The position numbers and the translations under genes were made by a program. Under the pieces are notes generated by a model, which was given only the letters and a program-made list of their open reading frames with translations, did not search any database and was not told the origin of the DNA. Below, one piece after another: positions 1-12,271 of a stretch of 64,000 nt of DNA (its first letter is position 1; each line of letters starts with the position of its first letter). The DNA is from Zygaena filipendulae (lineage: Eukaryota; Arthropoda; Insecta; Lepidoptera; Zygaenidae), in NCBI GenBank assembly GCA_907165275.2, contig OU015661.1, forward strand, positions 6,331,501 through 6,395,500, given 5' to 3'.

Positions 1-262
1 GGCAATCAAACGTAATGTCTGCTAGCCAGAAGTGATAACTTGAGTATTGTTTGGTGAGTACAGTTTAAAAGGTGACGTAAGAAAAAGGAGGCCTATCGCA
101 GAGAGGCGATCGAGCACAGGCACTTGAGACAAGCCGCCCTCAGTCACTTATATCCATCGGATAGAACACTATCACAATGTACACCGCTTTGTAATCAATG
201 TCCTCTTCTAAAATACCTACAGCCTTTGAAAGAAACTCCATTGTAAGACATACATGTTATGT

Positions 263-445
263 ACTAGCTGTGCCCCGCGGTTTCCACCCGCGTGAGTTTC
301 GGAATTCCCGCAGGAACTCCAAAATAGTCTATTTTACCTACTCCTTATGTCATCAGCTAATTAGCAGGGAAATTCCCGTCAAAATTGGTCCAACCGTTTC
401 GGAGAATCATCCGCAGGAACTATATTTTCTAAAAATAAAAGAAGT
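263..445 (-). mobile_element. Helitron-like element, degraded, minus orientation
   Basis: The + strand starts with ACTAGCTGTGCCCCGCGG, the reverse complement of the CCGCGGGGCACAGCTAGT end that recurs in the window. It continues with the typical inner block (GGAATTCCCGCAGGAACTCC) and a later fragment with 'ggtccaaccgtttc'. The outer 5' end is not recognisable, so the copy is truncated or rearranged. Helitron-like naming rests on the terminal hairpin and CTAG end. Confidence 0.7.
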
Positions 446-470
446 TAATCCTTATAACATCAGCTAGCAA

Positions 471-1920
471 TCTATTTTATTTATCAGTACGTACTGAAGT
501 ACTGATTTTCCGTATAAGTATACTTAGGTACCTACTGTACGTATAATATATATTATGAGGGAGAATTTATTAAAAACCTTTGATATTATAATGATCTTGC
601 GGCTATTCGAAGCACTTTTGTATATAGAATGTATTTTATGTTTTATTTTCAGCGTTAATAATTCACGTCTTCTTTGATGAAATATTTTGTATAATATGCT
701 AATAAATGCTTCAGAAAAAACAAAAAATCCATAGAAAAAATACAATTGATCAACAAAGCAAAATAAATTAAAAATATATAGATTCGTACGTAACTTGGAG
801 AAAAAATCTTGATTGCGCACTGACATGACTATACATAATATAGGTACGCACCGACCCGATCGTCAAGTCGAAATGTGTGTTTACTAAAATTATGTTGAAA
901 AAATATTAAAATTATTGAAAAATGTTATTTCGGGAACTATTTCTACGTCACAAGTAGTTACTTAGTTATTTTCCAATTTTGTTCTATTATTATACGTATT
1001 ATTGTAATTTTACTATATTGTATTCAGAAATTAGAAGTATTTGCTATCTAGAGCGGTTGACATCTCGATTGAATGGAATATCCGGCTAATTAGGTACAGG
1101 ACGTCACACATTTTACTTATTTATGACTACTGACTGATTTTTACGTGCATTTTTTTTCGTTGTGCAACCGTATGTATAGTATAGTTGCCACACTGCATGC
1201 ATTTGGAAGTAACATGACGTATCTCGGAAAATATCTTAGAAAATTGCACAATTAACTTATAAAAATATTGTGTTAATTATACAAAAATTTACTCGGTATT
1301 TTTTGTGTAATGGATTTTTTTTTTAATAAAAATTAAACTTTAAATCGCTCACTGCAACTTTAATTATTTGTCGCTTAGATCAAACAGCCTTTCAAACGTC
1401 GATATTATAATATTTACTAGTTGATAAATACAAGATTGAATCGGAATGAATATACATGGTTTTTATTCTTGTTTACGTTTCATTGGAGTATTCTAGACTT
1501 TTAGAGCATTCGGCATTCCCAATTAGCTAACGTTCCAGTAGCGTTGTAAACAGAGGACTAGCTACTTGGAATGAACTAACCGCTAAACTACTAAAGATGT
1601 TACCGCTTGGGAAGAGAATGTAAAACAACCCATTTCCACCAGAAAGTTTAAATTGGATTTTAAAATTCACCCGATAAGATTATCTTCATTCAAATGAATG
1701 TTGAAAATATTGTGCGCTTGTTTGAAGTGACGCAAAGTGTTCGTTTTTAATACAACTGCATCTGAGTTTCAGATGGACGAATAATGCTATATAATTGTGT
1801 TCCATGAAAGTTGAGAGAGAGAGAAAATCATTTGGACACTATTTATCTGCAAAAAGAAAATAAAATAAAATTGAGAAACTGCTTTGGGTACGATACGAAC
1901 AAATAAAACATTGTTTCACG
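471..1920. other. No gene recognised (non-coding, AT-rich)
   Basis: About 1.45 kb with frequent stops in all frames. The longest minus-strand frame (524-826) is low-complexity, rich in I, F, K and Y, and has no splice-site or family support. I see no clear repeat boundaries. Confidence 0.5.
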
Positions 1921-1924
1921 TTGC

Positions 1925-2040
1925 ATTAATTAATTGATTAATTTATTTAAAGAACTTTATTGCACTTTATTGTACAAAAGGCGGTCTTAATTCCTAAGGC
2001 ATTCTCTACCAGTCGATCTTTTGGCTAGGTGATATTTTAG
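1925..2040 (-). mobile_element. LINE 3' end (RTE-like), minus orientation
   Basis: Read on the minus strand, this gives a 'ctaccagtc'-type block in reverse, then a GCCTT...ACCGCC stretch, AATAAAG signals and an A/T-rich tail. That is the arrangement of the 3' end of an RTE-type LINE. The same block recurs at 48146-48225, and a tail-like stretch at 61905-61960. No coding part remains. Family assignment is from memory of lepidopteran repeats. Confidence 0.5.
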
Positions 2041-2699
2041 TGGCAGGTTACAGAATAAAATACCAAAATCTAATATATAGGTAATACTTATACTTATTAA
2101 TTAATTGCCTTTGTTGTAAACGGGTAGCGTTGTAACACATTTTATTAAAACATCATGTATTTAAAGTTTTACTTCTTGTGCGTGTACACACTGATACACG
2201 TATCAGTTTTTTTAACCTTATGACTCCAGAGGTTTTATACGTAGGTACTTTTTTACGGATAGGTATAGGTACAGAGTACAGACGTATTTATTATAACAAT
2301 TTTATATTTATGTAAGTTGAACAAATGCTAACATACATTCCTCTAATCTTTCAAGATTGAAATCTTTGACAATCTACATTATAAAACATTTTTCATTATT
2401 TACTTCATAGCACCTCCTACCGTGTACCCATACGCGAGACTGGAATGTCACAATTTTATAATTACAATAAAGAAACTTGTTTTAACGGTACTAAATCACG
2501 TATTTTGTTGGCGTTCGGCGTTTGCTCTAGGCTCTGCAAGACTCGCATATGATCTAATTGTGGCATGCGGCTGACGTAACGGCCTAGAGTTGGTTGACTG
2601 ACCGCATCGCATGCTACCAATCAGAATTCCGACCCAACTAAATCGCCACCGCTTATCACGGCCGCAAAGCGTTGAGGCGATCCTCTCCATTCTGCAATA

Positions 2700-2990
2700 T
2701 GGTATACCCTCGAAACAGATAGAAGGGACATCAACTCAGTTTCGTATGGAAACAAATGAAAACCAGTGCCACCGGGTGATTTTCGTACACTGAACTTATT
2801 CGTCACGCACAAAAATAGTCATTAACGTAACGCATTTGGCTACGGCTACGTTTTTATCTACTTAGTCATTGTTTTCAAAATTCACAGTTTTGTGTATATT
2901 GTGGAACATATACCCGGAATACTAACAAAAGAAGTTTTTGGAAAGTTAGAGCAAATGCTTAGTTTAAAGTTAGGTCAACTTCCTTTGCAA
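2700..2990 (+). repeat. Unclassified interspersed repeat U1, copy 1
   Basis: This block matches the reverse complement of 58256-58550 along almost its whole length. Shared blocks include ACATCAACTCAGTTT, ACAAATGAAAACCAGTG, TTTTTACTTAGTCATTGTTTT-like sequence, and AGAAGTTTTTGGAAAGTTAG. A more divergent copy lies at 58590-58800. No terminal inverted repeats, tRNA head or ORF was seen, so the class is unknown. Confidence 0.7.
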
Positions 2991-3888
2991 CAGTGGCGCG
3001 ACTGTCCTGCCTAAATGTCTTCTCTAGTTAATTTATTTTCTCTGTGGGTATACCTACGGGCTACGACTCAACATGATTACGCACTCACAGAGAAGACTAG
3101 AATCGCTGCGGTTATTGCATCAAATAAATCGCACCCGAACATTTTTCATTCCTACCCGAGAACTTTTTACTTTGGTATATTCGTATTACTGGGAGTTTTA
3201 ATAGTCAAATCAACATGATAGAATCGTAGAAACTATTCAAATCCACTTGGTACAAGTTGGTAGCTGAAAAAAAAATCGATGAATGAGATTTGGCAATTTC
3301 ATTAGATGTTCAATATGAACGATTTTTTACATTTTTAACAGAATCGAAGTAGAGTCAATAAAATTTTACAATTTTTTAGATGATCTTATGATCGTGGTTG
3401 GGAGAGTGCTTTTTGCTGATAGGATTGACATTGTTCAGTATAGCAATTTTTTTATGCAAATTAAACATAATAGATTTCCATATACCTGCCTACAGCATAT
3501 CAATATGTAAGTTCTTTTTTATTCAAACTTTAATACTTGTTGACCAAAATGATTTTCCACCGCACCCAAACAAGTTTCACTTCAAAAAACAATGGACTGC
3601 ACTGTTTTGATATCGGTTTAGGGTCGCTGACCTAAAAACAAATGATTAGTCATATCATAAACGGGCCGTGACGTATTCGTTAAACGAATATCCCAGTCGA
3701 ATTGATAGCAGTTTCCGTCCGTGCCGAGCCGTTCTCGGCCCGTCGGTTCGCATAGTATGTGCATATAGGCCCGGTCGTGGGATTAATCCTAATGAAATTA
3801 CAACTTGAACGACACACAACACACGTCGGATTTGCCTATGTGTAAACACATTTGAAATTTCAACCGTATTTCAATTTAAATAATACCT

Positions 3889-3960
3889 ACTATAAATACG
3901 AATGTGAGTTTGTTTCTTTGTTTTTTACGCTTTCACGCCTCCGATCGTCATGAACTTTAT
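3889..3960 (+). mobile_element. Helitron-like 5' fragment
   Basis: The segment 'ctataaatacgaatgtgagtt' followed by 'acgctttcacgcctc' and 'gatcgtcatgaa' matches the 5' third of the Helitron-like copies at 47553 and 48862. The 3' hairpin end is missing, so this is a truncated copy. Confidence 0.5.
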
Positions 3961-4457
3961 ATTAGTTAGGATGTAGAGATTGAATTCATAAACCGTAGAA
4001 TATTGGTTGAAGCGAAATTAATTTATTAGCGTTAATAGCGGGCCAGCCAGCGCTGGGATATCGCTCGGTCGCTGATAGCGGTGCAACTCCAGTAATTGAA
4101 ATCTATTGTGCAGCGGCCGACGCTGTATGGATAATACTTACTTGTATCTTGTATACTCGTTCCATCTCGTTCATTCAATAATTTTGTCGACAGATTTTAA
4201 CAAATCAAAAGTCAAAAATAATGGGGATGAAATTATTATTTAAAGTTGTGTATTATTATTTTATTAAAGTTAGGTATAAATAAATTTATGTACCTACCTA
4301 TTATTTTCGTGCACGTAAACTGAATGTTAATTTGTATTCGTGTAAAATTTACCTGTGTATATAAATAAATCTCAACTAAAAGCTTACTAATTTTAATTAT
4401 ATTATTTAATTTTATCGACAGTATAATAATATAAAATATAATAAACATTATGTACCT

Positions 4458-4652
4458 ACTAGCTGATCCTCATGGTTTCACCCGTCGTAATTTCGGAATT
4501 CCTGCGAGAATTTCGGGATATAAAGTAGCGTATGTCCTTCTCTGTATTCCTGACAACATGTACGTAAAATTTCATGATGATCCGTTGAGTCGTTGAGGCG
4601 TGAAAGCGTAACAAACAAACAAACTCACTTTCGCATCTATACATATAATAAA
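4458..4652 (-). mobile_element. Helitron-like element, minus orientation
   Basis: Begins ACTAGCTGATCCTCATGG (the reversed 3' end, with the CCGCGG hairpin mutated). It continues through TTTCGGAATTCC, the 'catgatgatccgttgag' body and 'gcatctatacatataat', the reversed 5' end. It is roughly full length for this non-autonomous family (about 195 bp) and carries no coding sequence. Confidence 0.7.
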
Positions 4653-4913
4653 ATTGTAACAGGTCCATTTCTGTACATGGGAGATAAATAAGAAAAAATA
4701 AATTTAGGCGACTCTGTGAGAGATATAAGCCAAAAATACCGTTTTTAGAATTTTTTTGTCTGTATGTGTGTATTCGTGCTACGCAAAAACTGCTGTACCA
4801 AATTGAATGCGGTTTTTTTTGTTGTATTGCTAAGGGTCTAACTTAGATACTCATGTTTCGATTTTTTCGAAATTTCATCTGAAACTCGAGATATTAAAAA
4901 AAATGCTGGTCAT

Positions 4914-5104
4914 CCTACTAATATTATTAATGTGAAAGTGTGGATGTTTGTTACTCCATCGCGCAAAAACGGCTGAACGGGTTTCGATGAAATTTGGCAT
5001 GCAAGTTGTCAGGGGTACAGAGAAGGATATAGGCTACTTTTCATACCGGAATTCCCGCGGGAACTCCGAAATTGCCGCGGGTAACACTGCGGGGCATAGC
5101 TAGT
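4914..5104 (+). mobile_element. Helitron-like element, near full length
   Basis: Starts TCCTACTAATATTATTAATG and ends in a GCCGCGGG...CTGCGGGGC hairpin followed by AGCTAGT. A 5' TC, a short hairpin and a 3' CTAG before T fit Helitron ends (5'-TC...CTRR-3', insertion between A and T). The body has 'gtcaggggtacagagaagga', shared with the copy at 26457-26657. It is non-autonomous. Confidence 0.75.
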
Positions 5105-5592
5105 TTATAATATTAGTAAGGATATCCGCATTTATCACATTAACCGTAACACACAGTTATACTAACGCACAGTGGTATTATTGTTATTGATCAAAAAATT
5201 ACAATTCTGTTCCGTTATAGTTATCGATTAATTATAACTCTTTTAAAACAATGTTATATTTCGTTAACTTTTGTTTCTACCGCAATCAAGACGAAATCGC
5301 AATCAAATCGAATACTCAGCTAAGTAGGTATGTACTTACTTCGATAAACAAAGTCATTATGATTATCTCATCATCTCGAAAGACCCTCCATAGTTTGTTG
5401 AATCTCTGTTTTTTTTTTTAGATATTAAAGCTAAAAAGAACAAAGAAGCTCTCTTGCACAGTATTTTTTGTTTTTGAGTTTATTTTATACTGCTTACCCA
5501 AACGATAACATGAAAGTTTTTATAGTAAATACCTAGTCTTAAATCTTCGCCATTCTCCCCAAAAATGTATAAAACTATATATTGCAATTTAA

Positions 5593-5864
5593 TCTATACA
5601 TATAAATAAAATTAAAGTGTCTGTTTGTAATTGCAAATTACCAGCTTTTCACTAAATAATATGAAAGTATACATATATACGGTACTTAGATAAAAAAATC
5701 ATTATTTTAATTTTTGTCTGTTGTCTGTTTGTTCCAGCTAATCCCTGAAATGGCTGGACCGATTTTAATGGGAGTTTCACTGGCAGATAGCTTGTTATAA
5801 GGAGTAACTTAGTTCTTGCGGGAATTCCGACACCCACGTGGGTGAAACCGCGGGCACAGCTAGT
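5593..5864 (+). mobile_element. Helitron-like element, variant with longer body
   Basis: Starts TCTATACATATAAATAAAAT, a common lepidopteran variant of the 5' end. It passes through 'ctgaaatggctggaccgatt' and ends with GTGGGTGAAACCGCGGGCACAGCTAGT split over 5840-5864. The inner region differs from the 4914 copy, so this is a related subfamily. No coding capacity. Confidence 0.7.
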
Positions 5865-6514
5865 CTTTAATAATTTTCTAGTCTTTAGTTACTCGAAACA
5901 TACCTATATAATGAACTTATTGACAACACCAACGCTATAGTAGTCAGCGGACTTGACTATTTCACCATTCGATTCCCTCATCATGGTAAACATCTATGTG
6001 ATATATGTAGGCACAATTTAGTGTTTGCATTGGGTTTGGGTGTTTAATAATGTAAGTATCTTTTGTATGTATTTCTTACAAAAATAAAGTATACAAACAT
6101 TATCTTCGTATATCAGTAGGTATATCATATACGAGTAGGTAGATAGATACAAGCGTTTAATGGTGATCGGTCCAGCCGTTCACGCGTGTTGACCTGACCA
6201 AGGAAAATAGGGATTTATTTATATAATAAATACATAATCATACAGAAATAGATTATCTCTAATCTTAAAATAAAACAAGTGTAAAATCACGGATAGCAAT
6301 AACAATCAAATTCCGTGAGCGTGATGTGAGAATAGAATCCGTAATCCTTTAGCAACACATTAGATATGCCTTACGAGACTCATGGCGAAGCACAGAAACG
6401 CTATTTCAATATACAATTATCGCTTTCAACCTAACGGGTAACTTGTTTTGGCGATTCTCAAAATATCCTCTTTTATCGAAAATCTAGTAGGTACCTGTAC
6501 TGGGGAACTACTAG

Positions 6515-6600
6515 TTTTTAATCGACTTCCAAAAAGGAGGAGGTTATGCATTCGATTGTATGTATGTGTTTTTTTTGTTTACCCGTTCACTTGTGATAGT
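6515..6600 (+). repeat. Interspersed repeat R2 (GACTTC..AAAAGGAGG type)
   Basis: The core TTTTTAATCGACTTCC followed by AAAAAGGAGGAGGTTATG and a T run recurs at 8203-8275, and on the minus strand at the right end of 62298-62655. It is a familiar lepidopteran interspersed sequence, but I cannot assign it to a class. It directly abuts a Helitron-like fragment. Confidence 0.55.
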
Positions 6601-6607
6601 TTTGGAC

Positions 6608-6787
6608 TTGCCACGGGAGTTCCGGGATAAAAAATACCCTACATATTATGTCCTTTTCTGTAACTCTGAAAATGTGTAAACAAAATTTCATGATGATCGA
6701 ATGAGTAGTTAAGGGAATAGACAGACAGGCAGACAATCTCTGTCTACCTCAGGCAGAGAGTTATTTTCGCATTTATAATATTAGTAA
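6608..6787 (-). mobile_element. Helitron-like element, minus orientation, 3' end eroded
   Basis: Contains GGGAGTTCCGGGATAAAAA, 'ccttttctgtaactctg', 'tttcatgatgatcgaatgag' and ends TCGCATTTATAATATTAGTA, the reversed 5' end. The CTAGT/hairpin end is missing on the left, where R2 abuts. A small duplicated 'ctctgtctacctcaggcagagag' segment sits inside. Confidence 0.65.
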
Positions 6788-7900
6788 ATAATATTAAACA
6801 TATGGTATAATAAAATACAGTGTACCTACCATACTTCATTGCACCACAAAAAGCAATCAAAAAATTCATGGTAAAACGCGGCCTTGTTGCTAAGGCAACC
6901 TGAGGTAATACACAAATACAAAAAACTAGTTTTGGGTAGGTACGCAAGCTAACATTATTAAAACAAAATATTATACACATTAAATACTCATTAATTTCTC
7001 ATAATTTCTTATGGGCAAAGAACATATTATATCTTCTTCATTACAAATATTGAAGTTAATTATAGATGAATTTTAAAACCAGCAAAAGATCTACTTATGT
7101 ACTTACGTCTCTTTCTCATTAGTTGGTAATCTGGGTCGCGTGATATTCGGAAATGCGCTGGTGAAGAAAAAAATAGTTGATTTTTCGGTGGTATCTTCAT
7201 CTGTGTTGGTTGTTTTGGACCATGGAGGTAGAAGACTCGACAATGATAAAGGTTTTATTGTTCGTGAACAAAAAAAAATTGTGTGCTCCTTCGTTCATCT
7301 CTAATAAGCTTATTGCCTAAGTAATTGAATTCCTATAATATAATTTACAGGTGTGGCAAATCGGGCTTAGGTTAAAATTTTCTCGAGCCTACTGGTGGGT
7401 AAAAATATAACATGGAATTAATAAAGGTTACTGGAGCAACTCATTCGCAAGAGTGGCTAGGGCGTCTCTCGCAAGCAGTCTTAACATACCAAAATACATG
7501 TTTACACGCGGTTTGACACTTGACAAATGGTTTAGATTTCGCGTAACGGGACCCATGACTCAAAACGACATAGTGCTTTTACAAGGAATTTTGAGATATT
7601 ATTTTCAAAGGGAAACTTAAAACTACGAGTAATCTTTGAGCTTTGTTACTCCTTTCCTATACTTACGGATATGGCAGATAAAATTGTATAATCCGTTTAT
7701 GAACATATTTCAGTCAGCATATTTTGTATAATGCCGATTAATTTCAGCTGGGACCATAAAACTTTTCATCCAACATAACCCATTTTCTATCGTCGGCATT
7801 ATACGAATTGCTATGCATTGTAAACGGACGAATTGACAATATATCTCGACGACTTAGATTAAATTTGAGAAATAGAACAATTTTTATATAGACATATTAT

Positions 7901-8134
7901 CCGCCGCACTCAGAGTCGACTTTAATGATTACTTAGTGTATAGATTTTTAAAACAAAACTGTCGCAATCAGACAAGTTTAATTAATTAATGTTAATTGGC
8001 AATTGACTAATTATGTTACATCTCATTAAATGCCAATTAACATTAATTTACTGAACGTCTCTGATTGCGGCAGTTTTGTTTTAAAAATCTATACTTAACT
8101 AAGTAATCATTAAAGTCGACTCTGAGTGCGGCGG
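7901..8134. mobile_element. Fold-back MITE family A, copy 1
   Basis: The left end CCGCCGCACTCAGAGTCGAC is the exact reverse complement of the right end GTCGACTCTGAGTGCGGCGG. The complementarity continues inward through AAAACAAAACTG/CAGTTTTGTTTT and TTAATGTTAATTGGCA/TGCCAATTAACATTAA, so almost the whole 234 bp folds into one hairpin. Other copies are at 56303-56500 and 60389-60626. No ORF. Target-site duplication is unclear; 'tat' flanks both ends here. Confidence 0.9.
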
Positions 8135-8202
8135 TATGTGTATGAGCTATATCAGTATATAAACAATCGGGCCATTCATAATTTACGAACAACAAATGGA
8201 TT

Positions 8203-8275
8203 CTTTTTAACTGACTTCAGAAAAGGAGGTTCTATGTTCGACTGTAGGTGTGTTTTTTTAAATTCAGATTTTGTA
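8203..8275 (+). repeat. Interspersed repeat R2, copy 2
   Basis: TTTTTAACTGACTTCAGAAA followed by AGGAGGTTCTATG and GTTCGACTGTAGGTGTG. It matches the repeat at 6515 and, reversed, the one at 62620-62655. Only the conserved end is present. Confidence 0.55.
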
Positions 8276-10241
8276 ATATGACTTTATACATACCTAGTAT
8301 CAAAGACAAGTGTTATAATGAAAAAAAGGAAAAAAAAACATTGTTCAATGTTTATAAGGAAAGAGCGTGACACGTTAAATGGGTACACGCTGCAGTTGAA
8401 GAAATAGCAAAAAGCGGAGGTCTCGAGCCGACAGCGCGCGCCGCCAGCCGCCCTGTCACTAGCAATACCGACTCTAGATTATATCGTGAAATCCAATTTC
8501 GTGGTTTTGTTATCGCAACGACGAATTTAAAAGTTTATTCCCTTAAAATCGTTTTCTTATAAACAACAGCTAGGTATTTGCTAATCAACGCATCGGTTTT
8601 TCTTTAGAGGATTTTTTAAAAGATTTGTGTCTTTATTATACACATAAAAAATTATCTTTAAAAATAACATATTGTCTAGGACTACAATACTTTTCAAAGT
8701 ACATAGTAATTAGTAAGAGATCTTATAAAGCTTACGAATATATACTCATCACGGATCTTTAAATTTTAATGAGCTTACTTCTATACAGATATTAGCTTTT
8801 GCAATGTAATCATGGATTACGTTTATCTCTATTCTAAAATTCAGTTATTAATCTATAACACACAATAAAAAGGCAAAGCTCTCTCACATGGGTTGCCAAT
8901 CTGCCAACCGGCCAATAAGAAGCGTTGTAACTTCCGTTTGTGACGTTACGCTTCAAAAAAATTAGTTGTGCTCCTCTATAAAATATTTTAATTTTATCGT
9001 ATCTACAGTTATTTTATTAGTGGAGTAAATTGTCATAAATACTACATTATTTTTCAAATTTTCCAGTAGCTATTTAAGAGTTAATAATTTCATTTAGAAT
9101 CGCTGTTTAGATAATCCGGTCATTAAGAGCAAGGTAAAATTACTTTAAATTTATGTGTGCGCCGTTAAAAATGTAAGCATGACTCGTAGGTATGTGGATT
9201 ATATACCTACGTAAGAATCTTTTCAAATTTTTATTCAAGCCAAATGAACCGCCGTTAATAGGTAGATTTAGTTTTATTTTCCGTAGAAAGTCTAGCAGCT
9301 AGTGGCTACTAGCATTATATAGAGTCAGTAATGAGATTTCAGAAATGAACCGTATGTCAACGACAAGCCAGCCCCGGCTTTGACGCAAGATAAATGAACA
9401 AAATGTAATGCAAGGGATCACAACACGGAAGGAAGTAATGACGAATATATAAATGGATCCTGTTTAACAGTTTAACATTGTGCAAATAAAATACAAATTT
9501 TCCTGACAGTTCGCTACACAATATAGATAAGACCTTTTTTGTATAATTCAAAATTATCACATCATGATACAAATAATATAAATAAGTTATTTTGAAAACA
9601 TTTGGTGATGCTGACTGTAGGTCTGTATAAGGCAAATTAAGCTTCTCCATCGTGTTGATTGGTTTTGGGGAAGAACGTGACTATAAAGACCGACAACGTA
9701 TTTAATGAGCCGTTTCTGCGAGCTCTACAGCGAGTTTCGAGTTTCATTAATCCTCCTTCTATTAAAATCTTCGGAAGAAATCGTTAACTTGATGACCTAA
9801 TGGTTAACAAACTATTGTGAACAGAACAATGTTTCTCTTTGTAACTTAATCATTTAACTTAATCGGATTTTGCTATCAATGTTGATAGCAATTTTAACAA
9901 TTTTGTTTTAAACTATTAGGTATGGTTAGTCAACATTGTACCGGTACATATTGTGAGACCTTATAGGCGTGCATAATTTAACACTTCTCTTTCGTGTGGA
10001 CTCTACAAAGCGAGATCCATTCTTTTGCGAATTAAAACGAGTTACTTTGTCGCTTTACCTGTCGTAGTATTGCTGTAACCGTGCATGGATTTATTGTTAC
10101 TTAGATTTACTACGTTTAACAACACCTTTATTTGAATGTATCTACAATCAAACGGTCAAAAATTGCATTTGAGCTTTAAAAAAGGAAGGGACAATGCATA
10201 ACCGAATAAAAGTTAACATGTTTTTATATTTTTAATTTTTA
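8276..10241. other. No gene recognised
   Basis: Mostly AT-rich with stops in every frame. A small GC-rich patch at 8395-8470 contains a possible hairpin (GACAG...CTGTC around CGCGCGCCGCC). The minus-strand open frame at 9357-9650 is hydrophobic, without family features or splice support. Confidence 0.5.
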
Positions 10242-10570
10242 ATATCCAGACGACCGAGCTTCGCTCGCTGTGATAACATCCCGCTGGATATTTTCTTAGT
10301 ACCTATACGAGTAAATGCCATCTGTTGTTCAGTACCTAAGATGACCTATCTGGTTAAACTTTGAAAGTAATAACGTCTAATGGCAATACACAAGCACTTT
10401 AAAGACTCTTGAGATGACGTTATTAAAAAAAATATTGTGTAAAATCGTATTTTCAGGAAAAATACATTTATAGATAGACTTAAAAAGAAAAACCTTATTT
10501 TTTGATTTGATTCAAATCATTAGAGCCATTTCTGAGATACGCTTGTATGTATATACACACATACAAGGAT
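10242..10570 (+). repeat. Interspersed repeat R3 ('gacCgagcttcgctcg' type)
   Basis: Starts ATATCCAGACGACCGAGCTTCGCTCG and ends near CATTAGAGCCATTTCTGAGA followed by short TA/CA-rich sequence. The same start and end occur at 21773-21948 (TATCTGGGTCACCAAGCTTC ... GGAGCCGTTTCTGAGATTC), and the start alone at 26664-26715. It is common in Lepidoptera, but I leave the class open. Confidence 0.55.
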
Positions 10571-12119
10571 TGCTTGTTTAAAGTAATAAAATCAGATAAG
10601 TAAATTGTTATATTTAACATGCTTTTATTTTTAAGTTATAGAAACATGAATGCGTGAGAAAAAAATCAACTACCGTAAAAACTTAACTCGCAGAAATTAT
10701 ACCTACGTTCACTAGTATTTTAGAGTATTCGATAAATATATGGAATAATAAAATTGCTATAAGTAAAATGTAAGTATGACATTAGGTCCATTATGATAGT
10801 ATCAGTATAAAAGAAATAGCTTCGCCTTGTAACGACGTCGTTTTGTAGTAAATATACGTATCTAATGATACAACTCCGTAAAGAATAATAAACGTTGAAT
10901 ATGACTTGAATTTAATTACCTTTAAGAATCATTAAAACAAATGTAAGATGTCGACTTGTAATAATTTTCAGCGGCGCTATTAATAATATACCATAGGTCT
11001 ACGTAAGACGATACTGTTGTGAATATTTATCACCGGTTTGAGCATTTGTGAAATAATTGATTTATTAATTGTGAAATCAAATCGTTTCATTACTATAAAC
11101 GCGTAAAAGTAGTATTGAAAAACGTTGAAAATGAAATCAAGTAACTTGCATGGCTGGTTGGCTGCAAGATGCAGAAATCTGTGCAAGGCGTGGGTGTGGG
11201 TGAACCGGTCTAGACAAGATGAACTTAAGGACCCGGCAAAATAAAATAAAAACTCACTGTATCGCGACAGAGGCCTGTAGACGATATGCACAACGTGCAA
11301 TGCTTTTTTGTTGCAAAACTGTCCGCCAAGAGAATATAATGCTGTTCGCTTGGACTTTATGGTAAGAAAAAACATAGGCATACTATGTTTTTTCTATGTA
11401 CTAATATGCTGACCAAAAAATAAAAATGTGGTGTCGTAGAACACCGGATAGGAACGAAGTTTCTTATTATAAAAATATAAATTTTAAATTCTATTTGAGG
11501 TATAAAGAAAATAATTATTCGGGTACACATTTTTTATTTGATAAAAAAAAAATATTACGTTACGAACGTTTTTCCCCGGTTAGGGTACCCCTCCGCATAG
11601 TCCCATAAGGAACTACGTTCTAAATAAAATTGAAAAGACTAATTGCTTAGACATATTTCGCAAGTTGAAGGTAAAGGAAAGATCGATTTGGCTCAGTGGA
11701 CACTAAGCAGATTAAATTCTACTGGAGGAACAATTTAATTAAATTTTTCTAGCGTTAGAGTTCATTGCTCAGACGTCTCGAGGGTAAACCACTAATTCAC
11801 CTCAGATGGACACAACTAGAAGAAAACACGAGAGGACGTCGCACTGAATTTGATTAGCACTGCCCAGATAAAATTAGTGTTGTTGTATATATAGAGTGTA
11901 AACTGACCAACATTACTGAGTACAATTTATAGAGTTCTCTGACTCTACATCCCTATAAATGTAGTCTAATAATTTCTGTTTCTTAATAACTTAGTGCTAA
12001 AAATTTTTGGTTAGTATTAAGCAGGTTTGGGTGATCGGTGCAAGCAGGCATTACAGGGACGTAGCCTACCTAAGCCCCTCATGAATATTTATCGCAGCGA
12101 AATGGGAGCTAGAGTTTTG
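10571..12119. other. No gene recognised
   Basis: AT-rich sequence. A 133-codon minus-strand frame lies at 10980-11381, but its composition is random-like, with no domain or splice signals that I recognise. Approaching 12.1 kb the GC content rises into the promoter candidate. Confidence 0.5.
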
Positions 12120-12271
12120 CGGGCCGGACTCGGGCGGGGCTGCACCCTAATGCAATGATTCATATTCGGTTTGCGGGCGAGTTGAACGTCTTCCATTATT
12201 GTCATTCATCGGAGGAAGTGGGTGGCGGGGGGCGGCGCGGGTGCTGTTGGCCGCCCCCCCGCTCCGTTCTC
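12120..12271 (+). promoter_or_regulatory. Candidate core promoter, GC-rich, TCAGT initiator
   Basis: GC content rises sharply over 12120-12270 (GGGCCGGACTCGGGCGGGG, GGTGGCGGGGGGCGGCGCGG). This leads to TCAGTCG at 12270-12276, which matches the arthropod initiator TCAGT with A+1 at 12272. There is no TATA box at about -30, and the +28 to +33 region does not match a downstream promoter element well. Promoter status is inferred from the island, the initiator and the good splice donor 268 bp downstream. Confidence 0.45.

Noticed and set aside
10980..11381. 133-codon minus-strand open frame, the longest ATG-started frame apart from the LINE fragment and one + frame near 29.5 kb
   Set aside because: Residue composition and order look random, no domain or splice support, and chance frames of this size are expected in 64 kb.
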